Shown here: positions 46,196-55,200 of the stretch, one piece after another
How positions within the stretch are numbered: position 1 is the stretch's first letter
How the letters are laid out: every line of letters starts with the position of its first letter
Assembly (NCBI GenBank): GCA_000996275.1
Contig: LCEG01000003.1
Coordinates: 222,108-286,107, forward strand
Reading direction: 5' to 3'
DNA from: a candidate division TM6 bacterium GW2011_GWE2_42_60
Lineage (GTDB): Bacteria; Babelota; Babeliae; Babelales; Babelaceae
DNA: 64,000 nt
Translations under genes and position numbers: made by a program
Notes under the pieces: generated by a model
Seen by the model: only the letters and a program-made list of their open reading frames with translations
Databases searched by the model: none
Told to the model about the DNA's origin: nothing

Positions 46196-47494
46196 CTATT
46201 TGAATGAATCTAATCTCTTCTTCAACTGCTTAACAAACTCAGATGCTGTAATAACTTTTGTTCCATCAGAACTGAAGTATAGGTTCTTGCCTTTTGGCAA
46301 CTTAAATGACTTTGGATCGAGAGACCAGTTGTGCCATTTTTCCGCCGTGTCTTTGAATTTTTTACTTGCCATAAACAACGGCGTGGCGCCATGGCTCCAG
46401 AGAACATTAATAATAGCTTTCTCATCCACGCCTTTGTTTTCTGGATGTCTTCTATTAGATCCATTAAGAAAGAGATGATACCCCAACGAACTCACTGTTT
46501 CGGTTCCTGGGTTGCAGCACTCACAACGAGAATCAAGCGGCCCATACGTTGCTTTAAAATCAAGTTGATCCGTTGATAAAAGAAGATTTAATGCATCTAA
46601 ATATCCATAGAGAAACAGAGTTGTAAAGAGAGAAAAACTACCAGCTTGCCCGTACTCTTTAACATCAGTAGGGAATGGATGCCAATTCTCCTCCCTTGAC
46701 ATATCATCAGCCCACATGATTTGATTAACAAACAACTTCAATTGCTCTTTGTCAGATTCATATTCTTTCAGATTAAACAAGATGTATTTAATGTAATCCT
46801 CTTCGCTATCACGAGCACTCCATTCATACCCAGGCCGTAGGGTAGAAGTTTTATAAGCTGCTAGTGATTTCTTGTGCACTTTAAGCTTTGGTTCTTCTTT
46901 TGGCGCATATGTTGCTATAAGTTGTTTAAGATCCGCTTTAGCTTTTTCATCGGGCGTTTTCTCAACTTTTTTCTCTTCTATTTTTTCTTCTACTATTTTT
47001 TCTTCTACTATTTTCTCTGCCTTTTTCTCTACCGACTCAGTCATTTTATAAAATACTCGAGCAAGCTCAGTAAAGACATTAGACCCAAAGGCAGTGACAG
47101 TTTGAAGCGAGTAAAGAATCGCCAATTTAATTTTCCATTGATTTGTCACATCTTCCCCTTTTTTGCAGACTGGCACCTGTGCTTTTTTAGTCTTTTCTGT
47201 TTTATCACCAGAGCCACTAAAAAGTCCAGAATAGTACCCAACTACGCCAAGAGAAACCAACCCAAGCGCTCCAAGCGTCAAAATTGGATGCTCACGCACA
47301 AAAAATTTTGATTTATCAAAAGACCGTCCAACAAAAGTTGAAAATCTTGATCGAAGAGCCTGCGATTGTTTTGCAACAGAAGGAGACCGTGAGTTCACGA
47401 CTTCAAGATAGTTCATCGAACAAAGCTCTGCAGGCACAAGGCTTAATGCAACAAACAGGCCTATTACGGCTATTTTTATATTATTTTTAAACAT
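46196..47494 (-). CDS. Secreted N-module paralogue 2
   Basis: 432 residues with an intact signal peptide (MFKNNIKIAVIGLFVALSLV, cleavage near CSM). The shared N-module follows (YLEVVNSRSP..., membrane helix, SGSGDKTEK linker), then a Lys/Glu-rich stretch (EKIVEEKIVEEKIEEKKVEK) and a ~250-residue domain with LNLLLSTDQLDFKATYG, which is ankyrin-like. It ends in SSDGTKVITASEFVKQLKKR, shared with paralogue 3. The N-module is almost identical at DNA level to paralogue 1, pointing to recent duplication or gene conversion. Confidence 0.8.
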   Translation of the reverse strand: MFKNNIKIAVIGLFVALSLVPAELCSMNYLEVVNSRSPSVAKQSQALRSRFSTFVGRSFDKSKFFVREHPILTLGALGLVSLGVVGYYSGLFSGSGDKTEKTKKAQVPVCKKGEDVTNQWKIKLAILYSLQTVTAFGSNVFTELARVFYKMTESVEKKAEKIVEEKIVEEKIEEKKVEKTPDEKAKADLKQLIATYAPKEEPKLKVHKKSLAAYKTSTLRPGYEWSARDSEEDYIKYILFNLKEYESDKEQLKLFVNQIMWADDMSREENWHPFPTDVKEYGQAGSFSLFTTLFLYGYLDALNLLLSTDQLDFKATYGPLDSRCECCNPGTETVSSLGYHLFLNGSNRRHPENKGVDEKAIINVLWSHGATPLFMASKKFKDTAEKWHNWSLDPKSFKLPKGKNLYFSSDGTKVITASEFVKQLKKRLDSFK

Positions 47495-47518
47495 TATTAT
47501 TTCCCCAACAAAGCACTA

Positions 47519-48823
47519 TTATTTTTTTAATTGCTTCTGAAATCTATCTTCCAACTGCTTAACAAACTCAGATTCTGTAATAACTTTTGTGCCGTCAGAG
47601 CTAAAATACAGCTTGTTTGGCGATGGAATAACTGTGGATAAAATTATTTTTTTCTCCCAAAGTTCATCGCCATCCCCAAATGACTTTGCGCCATGACTAC
47701 CCAAAACAATGGTTATGTTTTTCTGAACATCCTCTTCGGTTCTTGCGTATTCTTTTTCTATACTCTCATTATCAAGAGTAAACTTGCCACTACCTTTATG
47801 GATTACTAATAGAGCTCCCAGAAAGCTGTTTTTTAGTTCGGCCGCCGCATTGGTTTTAGTATTGCGTACTTCACCATATGTACTTGTAAAATCGACCGCC
47901 CCTGTTGATAACAAGAGATTTAATGCATCAAAATAATGGTAAAGAAGCATGCTAGAAAAGAAAGACATTGATGCACCAGCGCCACCTTTTTGGGGAATTG
48001 GATAATGAGGATCACACCTCGTTGATAAGGAACTCCAATCCGGTGTATTAACAAATGACTTTAATTCAGCATCTTTGCCTTTAAATTTTTTCAGATTAAA
48101 CAAGATATAGGAAATATAATTATCTTGAGCATCAACCTTATCTTCAAACCCACAGGATGGGTTTCTGGTAGGAACTAATTCTTCTTTTGGCGCACATGTT
48201 TCTATAAGTTGATCAAGATCCGCTTTAGCTTTTTCATCGGGTGTTTGCTCAACTTTTTTCTCTTCTATTTTCTCAACAATCTTTTTTTCTTCTACTACAT
48301 TCTGTTTTTGCTTTTTCTCGGTAATTTCTTCTTTGTTTACCATTGTATCAAATGCTTCAGCCAAATTCTTCATCTCATCAGAAGGCTTAATATCAAAAAA
48401 CGGCGAAAACGAACACAAGACCGCAATCTTATTTATCCACTGCTTTGTCATCACTACCCCTTTTTTGTAGAATGGCACCTGTGTTTTTTTAGTATTTTCT
48501 GTTTTATCACCAGAGCCACTAAAAAGTCCAGAATAATACCCAGTCACCAAAAAAACTGTTAACCCAACCGCACTATGCGTCAAAATAGGATGCTCACACA
48601 CAAGCTTGTACACAAAAGATTTTGATTTATCAAAAGACCGTCCAACAAGAGACCGTCCAACAAGATTTGAAAATCTTGATCGAAGAGCCTGCGATTGTTT
48701 TGCAACAGAAGAAAACCGTGAATTCACGACTTCAAGATAATGTATTGAATGGAGCTCTGTAGGCACAAGGCTTAATGCGACAAACAGGCTAATTACCACT
48801 ATTTTTATATTATTTTTAAACAT
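47519..48823 (-). CDS. Secreted N-module paralogue 3
   Basis: 434 residues from the ATG at 48823, preceded by GGAG at 7 nt; the earlier in-frame start 18 nt upstream lacks one. Signal peptide (MFKNNIKIVVISLFVALSLV), N-module with an expanded SLVGRSLVGRS repeat, membrane helix, Lys/Glu stretch, and a C-terminal domain related to paralogue 2 (ALNLLLSTGAVDFTSTYG, then SSDGTKVITESEFVKQLEDR). More diverged than paralogues 1 and 2 are from each other in the N-module. Confidence 0.8.
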   Translation of the reverse strand: MFKNNIKIVVISLFVALSLVPTELHSIHYLEVVNSRFSSVAKQSQALRSRFSNLVGRSLVGRSFDKSKSFVYKLVCEHPILTHSAVGLTVFLVTGYYSGLFSGSGDKTENTKKTQVPFYKKGVVMTKQWINKIAVLCSFSPFFDIKPSDEMKNLAEAFDTMVNKEEITEKKQKQNVVEEKKIVEKIEEKKVEQTPDEKAKADLDQLIETCAPKEELVPTRNPSCGFEDKVDAQDNYISYILFNLKKFKGKDAELKSFVNTPDWSSLSTRCDPHYPIPQKGGAGASMSFFSSMLLYHYFDALNLLLSTGAVDFTSTYGEVRNTKTNAAAELKNSFLGALLVIHKGSGKFTLDNESIEKEYARTEEDVQKNITIVLGSHGAKSFGDGDELWEKKIILSTVIPSPNKLYFSSDGTKVITESEFVKQLEDRFQKQLKK

Positions 48824-48893
48824 CAAAAACTCCATACACAATTATTAATTTATAAATTGAATCATTTTAAGTATACACTTTAGGCAATTTTCG

Positions 48894-50078
48894 TCAATTG
48901 ACCGATTTGACAGAAAGCGGTGTTTTCTGGCTCCGTTTAAGCGCATTAAGCCATGCAAGAACACCTGTTAACAAAAAACTTAATTGAAAATCTAAGAAAA
49001 AAAGTTGCAATGGGTTCACAAGGAGTACTAAGAAGCAGGTCAATACCAAAAGATAAAGAGCGTGAATCTGAAGCCGCATTATCACACAAATTGAGTAAAG
49101 AAACGAGAGAATTGCTGCGCGCAAAAACGAGATGCTTGCCCACGAAACAAGCAAATAAACAAGCAATAATAAAATTACTAACATATTGCGAATACCATAG
49201 GGAATCGGGAAAAACGAAAGCACTTTATTAAGAAGCATTACCAAAATCATAAGATGGAGCCCTGAGCGCGCCAAGTAATGCAAAATTCCCCAGGGTCTGA
49301 ATTGATCGCGAATTGAGCTCATATCTCCAGCATCAACAGTCTTTTTTCCCAAAAAAACTGAAGCAAAAAGCGTAAACGTTAATGGTTCAAGATGCGGACG
49401 TACCCCATCAATGATGGCATTGCGTCGCTCAAATAAAAAACGTCTCCATGACCATTGTGGATGAGACAAGAGCGAAATCTCTGCGTAAGAATACTGTATC
49501 TGACCAACCAATCTCTCTTTGACAAGATAGGTTCTGTAACCACCCTCAGGCGGAGGGCGAAAGTAGAGTGTTTTAATCAAAAGAATATCGCCAGGTTCTG
49601 GAAGTTTTTTACCCCCAACGAGTGCATCATTTTTCAGCGAAAACTGGAAACTATAGGGATGTGCCAAATGAATGAGTTTTTTGCCGTCATCAAGCTTTTG
49701 TACTGCAAGCGTCAACAAACAATACCCCTCACGTCGATAATCTGGCTCTAGATCTTTTACCTCTGCAGTCACAATACATTTTTTGTAGAGTACACTTCTA
49801 AAAAACTGATCAAATGCCGCTTCTTCTTGTTGCACGCGAAGTGCGCCCAGGGCAAAAAAACCCAAAGCAGCAAAAAGAGAAACAATTTTTAATCCTCGCC
49901 CCAATTGTGTTTGAAACTTTGCACCAAACAAAAGAGTAAGCGCAAAAATAATCAAAAACAAAAAGCTCCAATACCCACTCTGTTGCCAGATAATACCAAA
50001 CATAAACGCAAGGGTAAAAAGGTAGAGCGGATGGAGAGGAATCGCAACAAAAGAGCTACGCAGCGCTGAAAAGTTCAT
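48894..50078 (-). CDS. comEC: ComEC/Rec2-type competence protein, truncated
   Basis: 394 residues against about 700-800 for full ComEC, the inner-membrane DNA uptake channel. The N-terminal membrane helices and DUF4131-like domain are present, then the first part of the Competence domain (GILHYLARSGLHLMILVMLL, SWASISFLRAAILSFLYS, FFLDFQLSFLLTGVLAWL). The second half of that domain and the metallo-beta-lactamase domain are missing. The frame ends about 70 bp from the start of the ankyrin paralogue cluster. It may be non-functional. Confidence 0.75.
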   Translation of the reverse strand: MNFSALRSSFVAIPLHPLYLFTLAFMFGIIWQQSGYWSFLFLIIFALTLLFGAKFQTQLGRGLKIVSLFAALGFFALGALRVQQEEAAFDQFFRSVLYKKCIVTAEVKDLEPDYRREGYCLLTLAVQKLDDGKKLIHLAHPYSFQFSLKNDALVGGKKLPEPGDILLIKTLYFRPPPEGGYRTYLVKERLVGQIQYSYAEISLLSHPQWSWRRFLFERRNAIIDGVRPHLEPLTFTLFASVFLGKKTVDAGDMSSIRDQFRPWGILHYLARSGLHLMILVMLLNKVLSFFPIPYGIRNMLVILLLLVYLLVSWASISFLRAAILSFLYSICVIMRLQIHALYLLVLTCFLVLLVNPLQLFFLDFQLSFLLTGVLAWLNALKRSQKTPLSVKSVN

Positions 50079-50104
50079 ACGATAAACCTATAGAATTTGC
50101 ACGT

Positions 50105-50986
50105 TTATTTTATATTTACAGGATTAAGCTCGGTCGAAAAAAACTTTTTAAAATTATCCCAAAAATTTGCTTGCTTTTCACTAACCAGAATGTCTTTTTG
50201 AAGAGAAAAATAGTTAGCAAATTGAGAGGCAATTGTTCGAGTTATTGATTCAGTCTGCTCTTTATTGAGCTTTTTATTATTCTGTTCAAAATCACTGAGC
50301 TGCTTCTGTAGCTTTTTTACGTCATCAATTAATTTTTTATTTGCTTCACTTAATTTTTTAAATTGTGGATCAAAATGCTTTTTCAAACCCGATTCTATTT
50401 TGTCTACCTGCTTGCTCAGAGTATTAAATTTTTCATTAAGACTGCGCAAAATGCTATTAAACCACGGTTCTAGTTTTACGCTTACTTTATCTGCCGTTTC
50501 ATTAGCAAGCACTTCAAGTTTTGCTTGAACCGCCTTCAAACGTTCTTTAATCTCTTGCAGATCTTTTTTGACCTCTATCTGATAAAAGAACCATGCGACT
50601 ACTGAAGTAACACCCGCAAATGCAGCTCCTGCAAAAAAACTCCGCTGCCGAATGCCAAAATAAGAACACCCTGCATACGTTGCAATTCCTGCAGCAGTAC
50701 CCGCCAATAAAGGCACTTGATATCGCTGAGCGACCGAACAAACGGACCTCAAGGCAGTAGCTAAAACAAACGCAGAAATTTTATACGTCCAACTGTTTTG
50801 AACATACTGCGTTGCACCAAGAAATGGCTGCACAACAGGGGTAAAAAAATTGTTTTGTATTTTGTTTGTTTTGTTATCGCCCGGTATCGCTTCTTTTTTA
50901 TCCGACCCTAAACAGGCCTGACTAACAAAGAGCACTATCGTCAATAAAATACCACAGAGCACACGGCTCGCTATTTTTGTTTCCAT
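50105..50986 (-). CDS. Exported membrane coiled-coil protein
   Basis: About 293 residues from the ATG at 50986 (TGGA upstream); an in-frame ATG three codons earlier (50995) is also possible. Signal peptide (to about SQA), a second hydrophobic region at about 90-145 with two helices (VPLLAGTAAGIATYAGCSYF and FFAGAAFAGVTSVVAWFFY), then a long coiled coil (about 150-265) rich in Lys, Glu and Leu. No family recognised. Not obviously a lipoprotein, as the residues before Cys do not match a lipobox. Confidence 0.7.
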   Translation of the reverse strand: METKIASRVLCGILLTIVLFVSQACLGSDKKEAIPGDNKTNKIQNNFFTPVVQPFLGATQYVQNSWTYKISAFVLATALRSVCSVAQRYQVPLLAGTAAGIATYAGCSYFGIRQRSFFAGAAFAGVTSVVAWFFYQIEVKKDLQEIKERLKAVQAKLEVLANETADKVSVKLEPWFNSILRSLNEKFNTLSKQVDKIESGLKKHFDPQFKKLSEANKKLIDDVKKLQKQLSDFEQNNKKLNKEQTESITRTIASQFANYFSLQKDILVSEKQANFWDNFKKFFSTELNPVNIK

Positions 50987-51072
50987 GATAACCATCCATT
51001 TTTTTATCTTGAAATCTAAAAAACTATAAAGTCTTACTTATTTTTTATATACTATTCGAGAAAATTTGTCAA

Positions 51073-51092
51073 CCCAAGGGACCCCTCTTGGG
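51073..51092 (+). other. Short leader hairpin before the M16 protease
   Basis: CCCAAG and CTTGGG pair around GGACCCCT in the leader, about 45 nt before the chosen start. A TATACT at 51048-51053 is a possible -10 box, making this the 5' end of the transcript. Confidence 0.3.
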
Positions 51093-51137
51093 AGCCTTCT
51101 CGTGAGAGCCTTTCTCCAGATTTTAAGGATAGCCACT

Positions 51138-53765
51138 GTGATTGAAAAAATCTTTAAACACGTTCTGAAAAACGGGCTTACCGTGCTTATTATGCCGCGT
51201 CATCAGGTACCAAAAGTTTCCCTTCAACTCTGGTACAATGTTGGCTCAAAAGATGAAGAATCTGGAGCGCGCGGGTTAGCTCACTTAATAGAACATATGA
51301 TCTTTAAGGGAACCGAGAAACTCTCAGAGACAGATATTAATATTATTACCAACAAATTATCGGGCGTTTGTAACGCTTTTACATCAAATGACTATACGGG
51401 GTATCTTTTTGACGTTCCATCGCAGCATTGGCTCGAGGTTCTTCCGGTGATGGCCGATTGCATGAAAAATTGTACCTTCAAGAAAGAATTTCTCAACTCT
51501 GAGCTTAAGGCGATTATTCAAGAGTTGAAAATGTACAATGATGACTATCTTTCGACACTTATCGAAAAAATGGTTACCTCAATGTTCCCTGACCATCCTT
51601 ACCATTATCCAGTCATTGGGTTTAAGCAAGATCTCTGGAATGTCTCACGCGCACAAATTCTTTCGTTTTACCGACGTTTTTATGGACCAAATAATGCAGT
51701 CCTCGTTATTGTCGGCGACGTCGATATTGAGGAAGCTTTTGATAATATTGAAAAGGCCTTTGGTTCAATAGAGCCCCTCAAAACAATCCCCAAAAAAGCT
51801 ACCTATCATACGTTTGATATCACCAACCAAAACGTCACGATTTACCGCGAAGTACAGCAGCCGCTTATGCTCTTTGCATGGACTATCCCTGGCGTGAGCG
51901 AAAAAAAAGAATATTTACTCGATCTCATGTCATGGCTTGTTGGTGCGGGGCGTGGTGCGCGACTCTACAATAGGCTCGTCACTGAACTTGGTATTGCAAC
52001 AGAACTGCAAAGCTTTGTGTACGATCTTTTTGATTGCGGCATTTTCTTTATCTATGCCCAACCAAGAACGCTCGAAGACATGCCACGCATAAAAGAGGTC
52101 ATTCTCGAAGAGATTGAAAAACTACGCAAGGGCGAAATCTCTGACAAAGAAATTGCGCGTGCTCGTCGCAAAACTGACATGGATCTTCTTTCCCTACCTG
52201 AAAACAACCAAAAACTCGCCTACATGCTTGGTAAATATTATCTCGCAACGGGAGATGATGGCTTTCTTAACCAGTATGCTTCGTACCCACAAGAAAACAT
52301 CAAAGCAGATCTTAAAGAGCTCTTTGAGCGCTATTTTTCTCCGGCACTTGCATCCTCTGGAACCATGCTCCCTCTCTCTGAGCAAGATCGTGATCTATGG
52401 CTTTTACAACAAGAGACTTCTGATGCAGAAGATGCCCGTATTTTAGAGGGTAAAAAAAGAAAAGCTCCTATCGAAGGGCCACGTTACTCAGAAAATATTA
52501 CGATTGCTCCGCCAAAGAAATTCGCCTACCCCCGCGCCCAGACATTTACTCTTTCTAATGGATTAAAAGTATTCGCTTTAGACCGTCCTGGATCAGGAAA
52601 AATCGACCTTATTCTCGATTTAAAAGCTAAGCATTTTTACGATTCTGTTGAAGAACAGGGGTTGAGCATGCTTATGACCGACCTCTTACAAGAAGGCACG
52701 ACAAAACATTCTGCTCAAGAACTTGCTGAAGAGATCGAATCTCTTGGCATGGAGCTTAACACCTTCCCTGGCCAAATGAGCATTACCATGCTCACAGAAG
52801 ACGCAGATAAAGGGCTTGAGCTACTTGCTGAAGTGCTTATGCAACCCGCATTTGACAAAGAATCGATTGAGCGCGTTCGCTCACAAATGATCTCAGAGCT
52901 TAAGCTTTTCTGGGATAATCCCACCGACTTTTTTGGACAGATTGCCCGTCAAAAAATTTACGGCACGCACCCCTATTCACACAATATGATGGGGACCGAA
53001 AAAACAGTCGCGTCTTTAGGCAAAAAAGATATTAAACGAGTCTATGAGCGCTCGATTACCCCAAACGGAGGCAGAATTGCAATAGTCGGTGATTTTGGGA
53101 AAACAGATCCTAAAACACTCCTACAAAAACATCTTGGTGAATGGACGGGTGCACCGGTCAAAGACTTTGATTTCCCAAGCATTGCACCGGTCAAACATGA
53201 CATTGTCTCCTACCCTTTTAATCGTGATCAATTGGTGCTTGGCTATGGAGGCCTTTCGGTTAAAAGACTTCACGAAGATTTTGATGCGCTTCTTCTCTTT
53301 GACCAGACGTTTACCGGTGGAGTTTTAGGCTCTATGGGGTCTCGGCTTTTTGAACTTCGAGAACAATCAGGCCTCTTTTACACAATTGGTGGGTCAATTC
53401 TTGCAGGATCTGCACTCCAACCCGGCATGATATTTATCAAGGCATTAGTGTCGAGCGACCGCCTTTTTGAAGCAGAAAAAGCAATTGAAGGCGTTATCAA
53501 AAAAGGCGCACAAGACCTTACCGACAATGAACTTGAAGAAGCACGCAACGCACTCATCAACTCACTCGTCGACCACTTTGCTGCTCAAAAACAGATCGCT
53601 GCAACATTTTTAAGCCTTGATACCTATGGATTCCCGACAGACTACTTTGATACGCGCCCAGAAAGACTTTTGAGCATTAAAAAAGAGACAGTTCAAGCTG
53701 CTGCTGCACGGCTTCTTGATCCTCAGAAACTGGTTAAGTTTAGAGTGGGGCGAATACCGGCATAA
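51138..53765 (+). CDS. M16-family (pitrilysin-like) zinc metalloprotease, two-domain
   Basis: 875 residues from the GTG at 51138, which has AAGGA 8 nt upstream; the open frame extends to a TTG at 51066 but lacks such a site. The active domain starts IEKIFKHVLKNGLTVLIMPR and carries the inverted zinc motif HLIEHMIFKGT (HxxEH), with the third ligand Glu further on. A second, inactive M16 domain starts near residue 480 (FTLSNGLKVFALDRPGSGKI). No signal peptide from this start. Degrades peptides or processes exported proteins. A palindromic element begins 2 bp after the stop. Confidence 0.9.
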   Translation: MIEKIFKHVLKNGLTVLIMPRHQVPKVSLQLWYNVGSKDEESGARGLAHLIEHMIFKGTEKLSETDINIITNKLSGVCNAFTSNDYTGYLFDVPSQHWLEVLPVMADCMKNCTFKKEFLNSELKAIIQELKMYNDDYLSTLIEKMVTSMFPDHPYHYPVIGFKQDLWNVSRAQILSFYRRFYGPNNAVLVIVGDVDIEEAFDNIEKAFGSIEPLKTIPKKATYHTFDITNQNVTIYREVQQPLMLFAWTIPGVSEKKEYLLDLMSWLVGAGRGARLYNRLVTELGIATELQSFVYDLFDCGIFFIYAQPRTLEDMPRIKEVILEEIEKLRKGEISDKEIARARRKTDMDLLSLPENNQKLAYMLGKYYLATGDDGFLNQYASYPQENIKADLKELFERYFSPALASSGTMLPLSEQDRDLWLLQQETSDAEDARILEGKKRKAPIEGPRYSENITIAPPKKFAYPRAQTFTLSNGLKVFALDRPGSGKIDLILDLKAKHFYDSVEEQGLSMLMTDLLQEGTTKHSAQELAEEIESLGMELNTFPGQMSITMLTEDADKGLELLAEVLMQPAFDKESIERVRSQMISELKLFWDNPTDFFGQIARQKIYGTHPYSHNMMGTEKTVASLGKKDIKRVYERSITPNGGRIAIVGDFGKTDPKTLLQKHLGEWTGAPVKDFDFPSIAPVKHDIVSYPFNRDQLVLGYGGLSVKRLHEDFDALLLFDQTFTGGVLGSMGSRLFELREQSGLFYTIGGSILAGSALQPGMIFIKALVSSDRLFEAEKAIEGVIKKGAQDLTDNELEEARNALINSLVDHFAAQKQIAATFLSLDTYGFPTDYFDTRPERLLSIKKETVQAAAARLLDPQKLVKFRVGRIPA

Positions 53766-53766
53766 A

Positions 53767-53861
53767 CCGCTCGCACAAACCCCCATTCGATACAACCCTG
53801 CGGGTCACTCAGGGCATGCTTCGAGACGTTTTGCTTACAGCAAAACCCTCAGGGCGAGCGG
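53767..53861. repeat. Palindromic element after the M16 gene
   Basis: A 95-bp element bounded by CCGCTCGC and GCGAGCGG. The core is TTCGAGACG, apical hairpin GTTTTGCTTACAGCAAAAC, then CCTCAGGGCGAGCGG. An extra inner segment (CGATACAACCCTGCGGGTCA) makes it longer than its sister copies. Confidence 0.8.
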
Positions 53862-53882
53862 TCATACCAAGACCAAATTAAT

Positions 53883-54788
53883 ATGGATAAAAAATTTAAA
53901 AAACAAAGTTTTTGTAAAACTCCGCTCGCCCTGAGGAAGCCGCAAGGCTGTCTCGAGGGGTTTGTACGAGCGGAGCAACAAGAAAGCGTTGAGCTGTTCC
54001 GGACCCTTATTTGGGAATTTTATGGCAAAAACAGTAGGGATTTCGTCTGGCGACAAACCACCGATCCCTACCAGATTTTTGTGTCAGAAGTCATGTTGCA
54101 ACAGACTCAAACAAGCAGAGTTGCGCAAAAGTTCCCCTGCTTCATCGAGACATTCCCAGACTTTAAAACGCTTGCAAACGCATCATGTGCTGACGTTATT
54201 TGTGCCTGGCAAGGACTTGGTTACAATCGCCGCGCTTTGGCACTCCACCAAGCTGCAAAAAATATCCAAGACCGTTTTAATGGAACGCTCCCACAAGACC
54301 CGCTTCTTCTTGATGAACTTCCAGGAATTGGCCCCGCAACAGCCGCTTCTATCTGCGCATTTGCATTCAATATGCCAACTGTTTTTATAGAAACAAACAT
54401 TAGAACGGTTTTTATTGCCCATTTTTTCCCGCAAGACAAAGTCGTTTCTGACCAAGAAATCATGCCGTTGGTCGCCCAAACAGTCGATAAACTTGAACCA
54501 CGACACTGGTATTATGCGCTCATGGATTATGGGGTCTATCTTAAAAAAGAGCTTGGAAACGCCTCGCAAAAAAGTAAGCATTATGCAAAACAATCAACGT
54601 TTGAAGGTTCTGAACGACAAATTAGAGGCATGATTTTAAAAGCACTCGCAAAACGAACACAAATCACTTTAGACGAATTTTACACTCTTATTGACCGTGA
54701 GCCTTCGCGCATACAGAAAAATCTCGCTGAACTCTGTTTTGAGGGTTTTTTGGATAACTATGCGGGGGTGTATTCTCTACGAAAGTAG
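53883..54788 (+). CDS. mutY: MutY-like adenine DNA glycosylase lacking the Fe-S cluster
   Basis: 301 residues. Removes adenine opposite 8-oxoguanine. The helix-hairpin-helix and GPD region is LDELPGIGPATAASICAFAF. The adenine-pocket Glu is in FVSEVMLQQTQTSRV. At the usual catalytic Asp position the sequence is VFIETNIRTVF, with Glu. The C-terminal four-Cys iron-sulfur motif and the MutT-like domain are absent; I recall Fe-S-free relatives with the ETNIR form. Residues 14-31 are encoded by a palindromic element (53922-53973). No alternative start lies between the element and the conserved core, and no clear ribosome site precedes 53883. Confidence 0.82.
   Translation: MDKKFKKQSFCKTPLALRKPQGCLEGFVRAEQQESVELFRTLIWEFYGKNSRDFVWRQTTDPYQIFVSEVMLQQTQTSRVAQKFPCFIETFPDFKTLANASCADVICAWQGLGYNRRALALHQAAKNIQDRFNGTLPQDPLLLDELPGIGPATAASICAFAFNMPTVFIETNIRTVFIAHFFPQDKVVSDQEIMPLVAQTVDKLEPRHWYYALMDYGVYLKKELGNASQKSKHYAKQSTFEGSERQIRGMILKALAKRTQITLDEFYTLIDREPSRIQKNLAELCFEGFLDNYAGVYSLRK
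53922..53973. repeat. Palindromic element inside the mutY reading frame
   Basis: A 52-bp element from CCGCTCGCC to CGAGCGG: left arm CCGCTCGCCCTGAGG, apical hairpin AGCCGCAAGGCT, right arm GTCTCGAGGGGTTTGTACGA then GCGG. It lies in frame and adds about 18 residues (start PLALRKPQGCLEG) ahead of the conserved glycosylase domain. Confidence 0.8.
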
Positions 54789-54999
54789 GTACATTAGAAA
54801 TTCCGCCCAGCTCAAAAACTTCTTTGCTCACATCTTTATCGAGATAAATAATTTTACCCCGCTCATCCAGACTATCCATTACCCACATCTTTTTAGAAAC
54901 AATTTAGGGTTGCCAAACTTGTAAGTATTTGTATTTGGCAATCATCCGAAGGTTGGGAAAATATCTGGTTATATCAATTCAATAGGGCATTCGCCCACG

Positions 55000-55057
55000 C
55001 CGCTCGCCCTGAGGGTTTTGCTGTAAGCAAAATGTCTCGAAGGGTCTATACGAGCGG
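55000..55057. repeat. Palindromic element
   Basis: A 58-bp element: CCGCTCGCCCTGAGGG, apical hairpin TTTTGCTGTAAGCAAAA, then TGTCTCGAAGGGTCTATACG and AGCGG. Same arms as 53922-53973 but a different, still self-complementary tip. Confidence 0.82.
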
Positions 55058-55148
55058 AAATCTGTCATTATTTAGCAGGCCGTTTTGCCAGAAAATGCCC
55101 TTAGCGTATAAAAATAAAACATAATCAACCTATCTTGATAAAAACTAT

Positions 55149-55200
55149 CGCTCGTACAGACCCTTCGAGACGATCCTACGGATCCCTCAGGGCGAGCGAG
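55149..55200. repeat. Palindromic element, opposite orientation
   Basis: A 52-bp element: CGCTCGTACAGACCCTTCGA, GACG, apical hairpin GATCCTACGGATC, then CCTCAGGGCGAGCG. It is the reverse-complement orientation of 55000-55057, 91 bp away. Confidence 0.82.

Noticed and set aside
46874..47311. 145-codon plus-strand ORF
   Set aside because: Phe-rich shadow of the Lys/Glu-rich stretch of ankyrin paralogue 2.
48953..49231. 92-codon plus-strand ORF inside comEC
   Set aside because: Antisense to conserved competence-domain codons; no recognisable domain.
51066..51137. 24-residue N-terminal extension of the M16 protease
   Set aside because: Starts at TTG without a ribosome site; GTG at 51138 has AAGGA at good spacing and starts the conserved domain.
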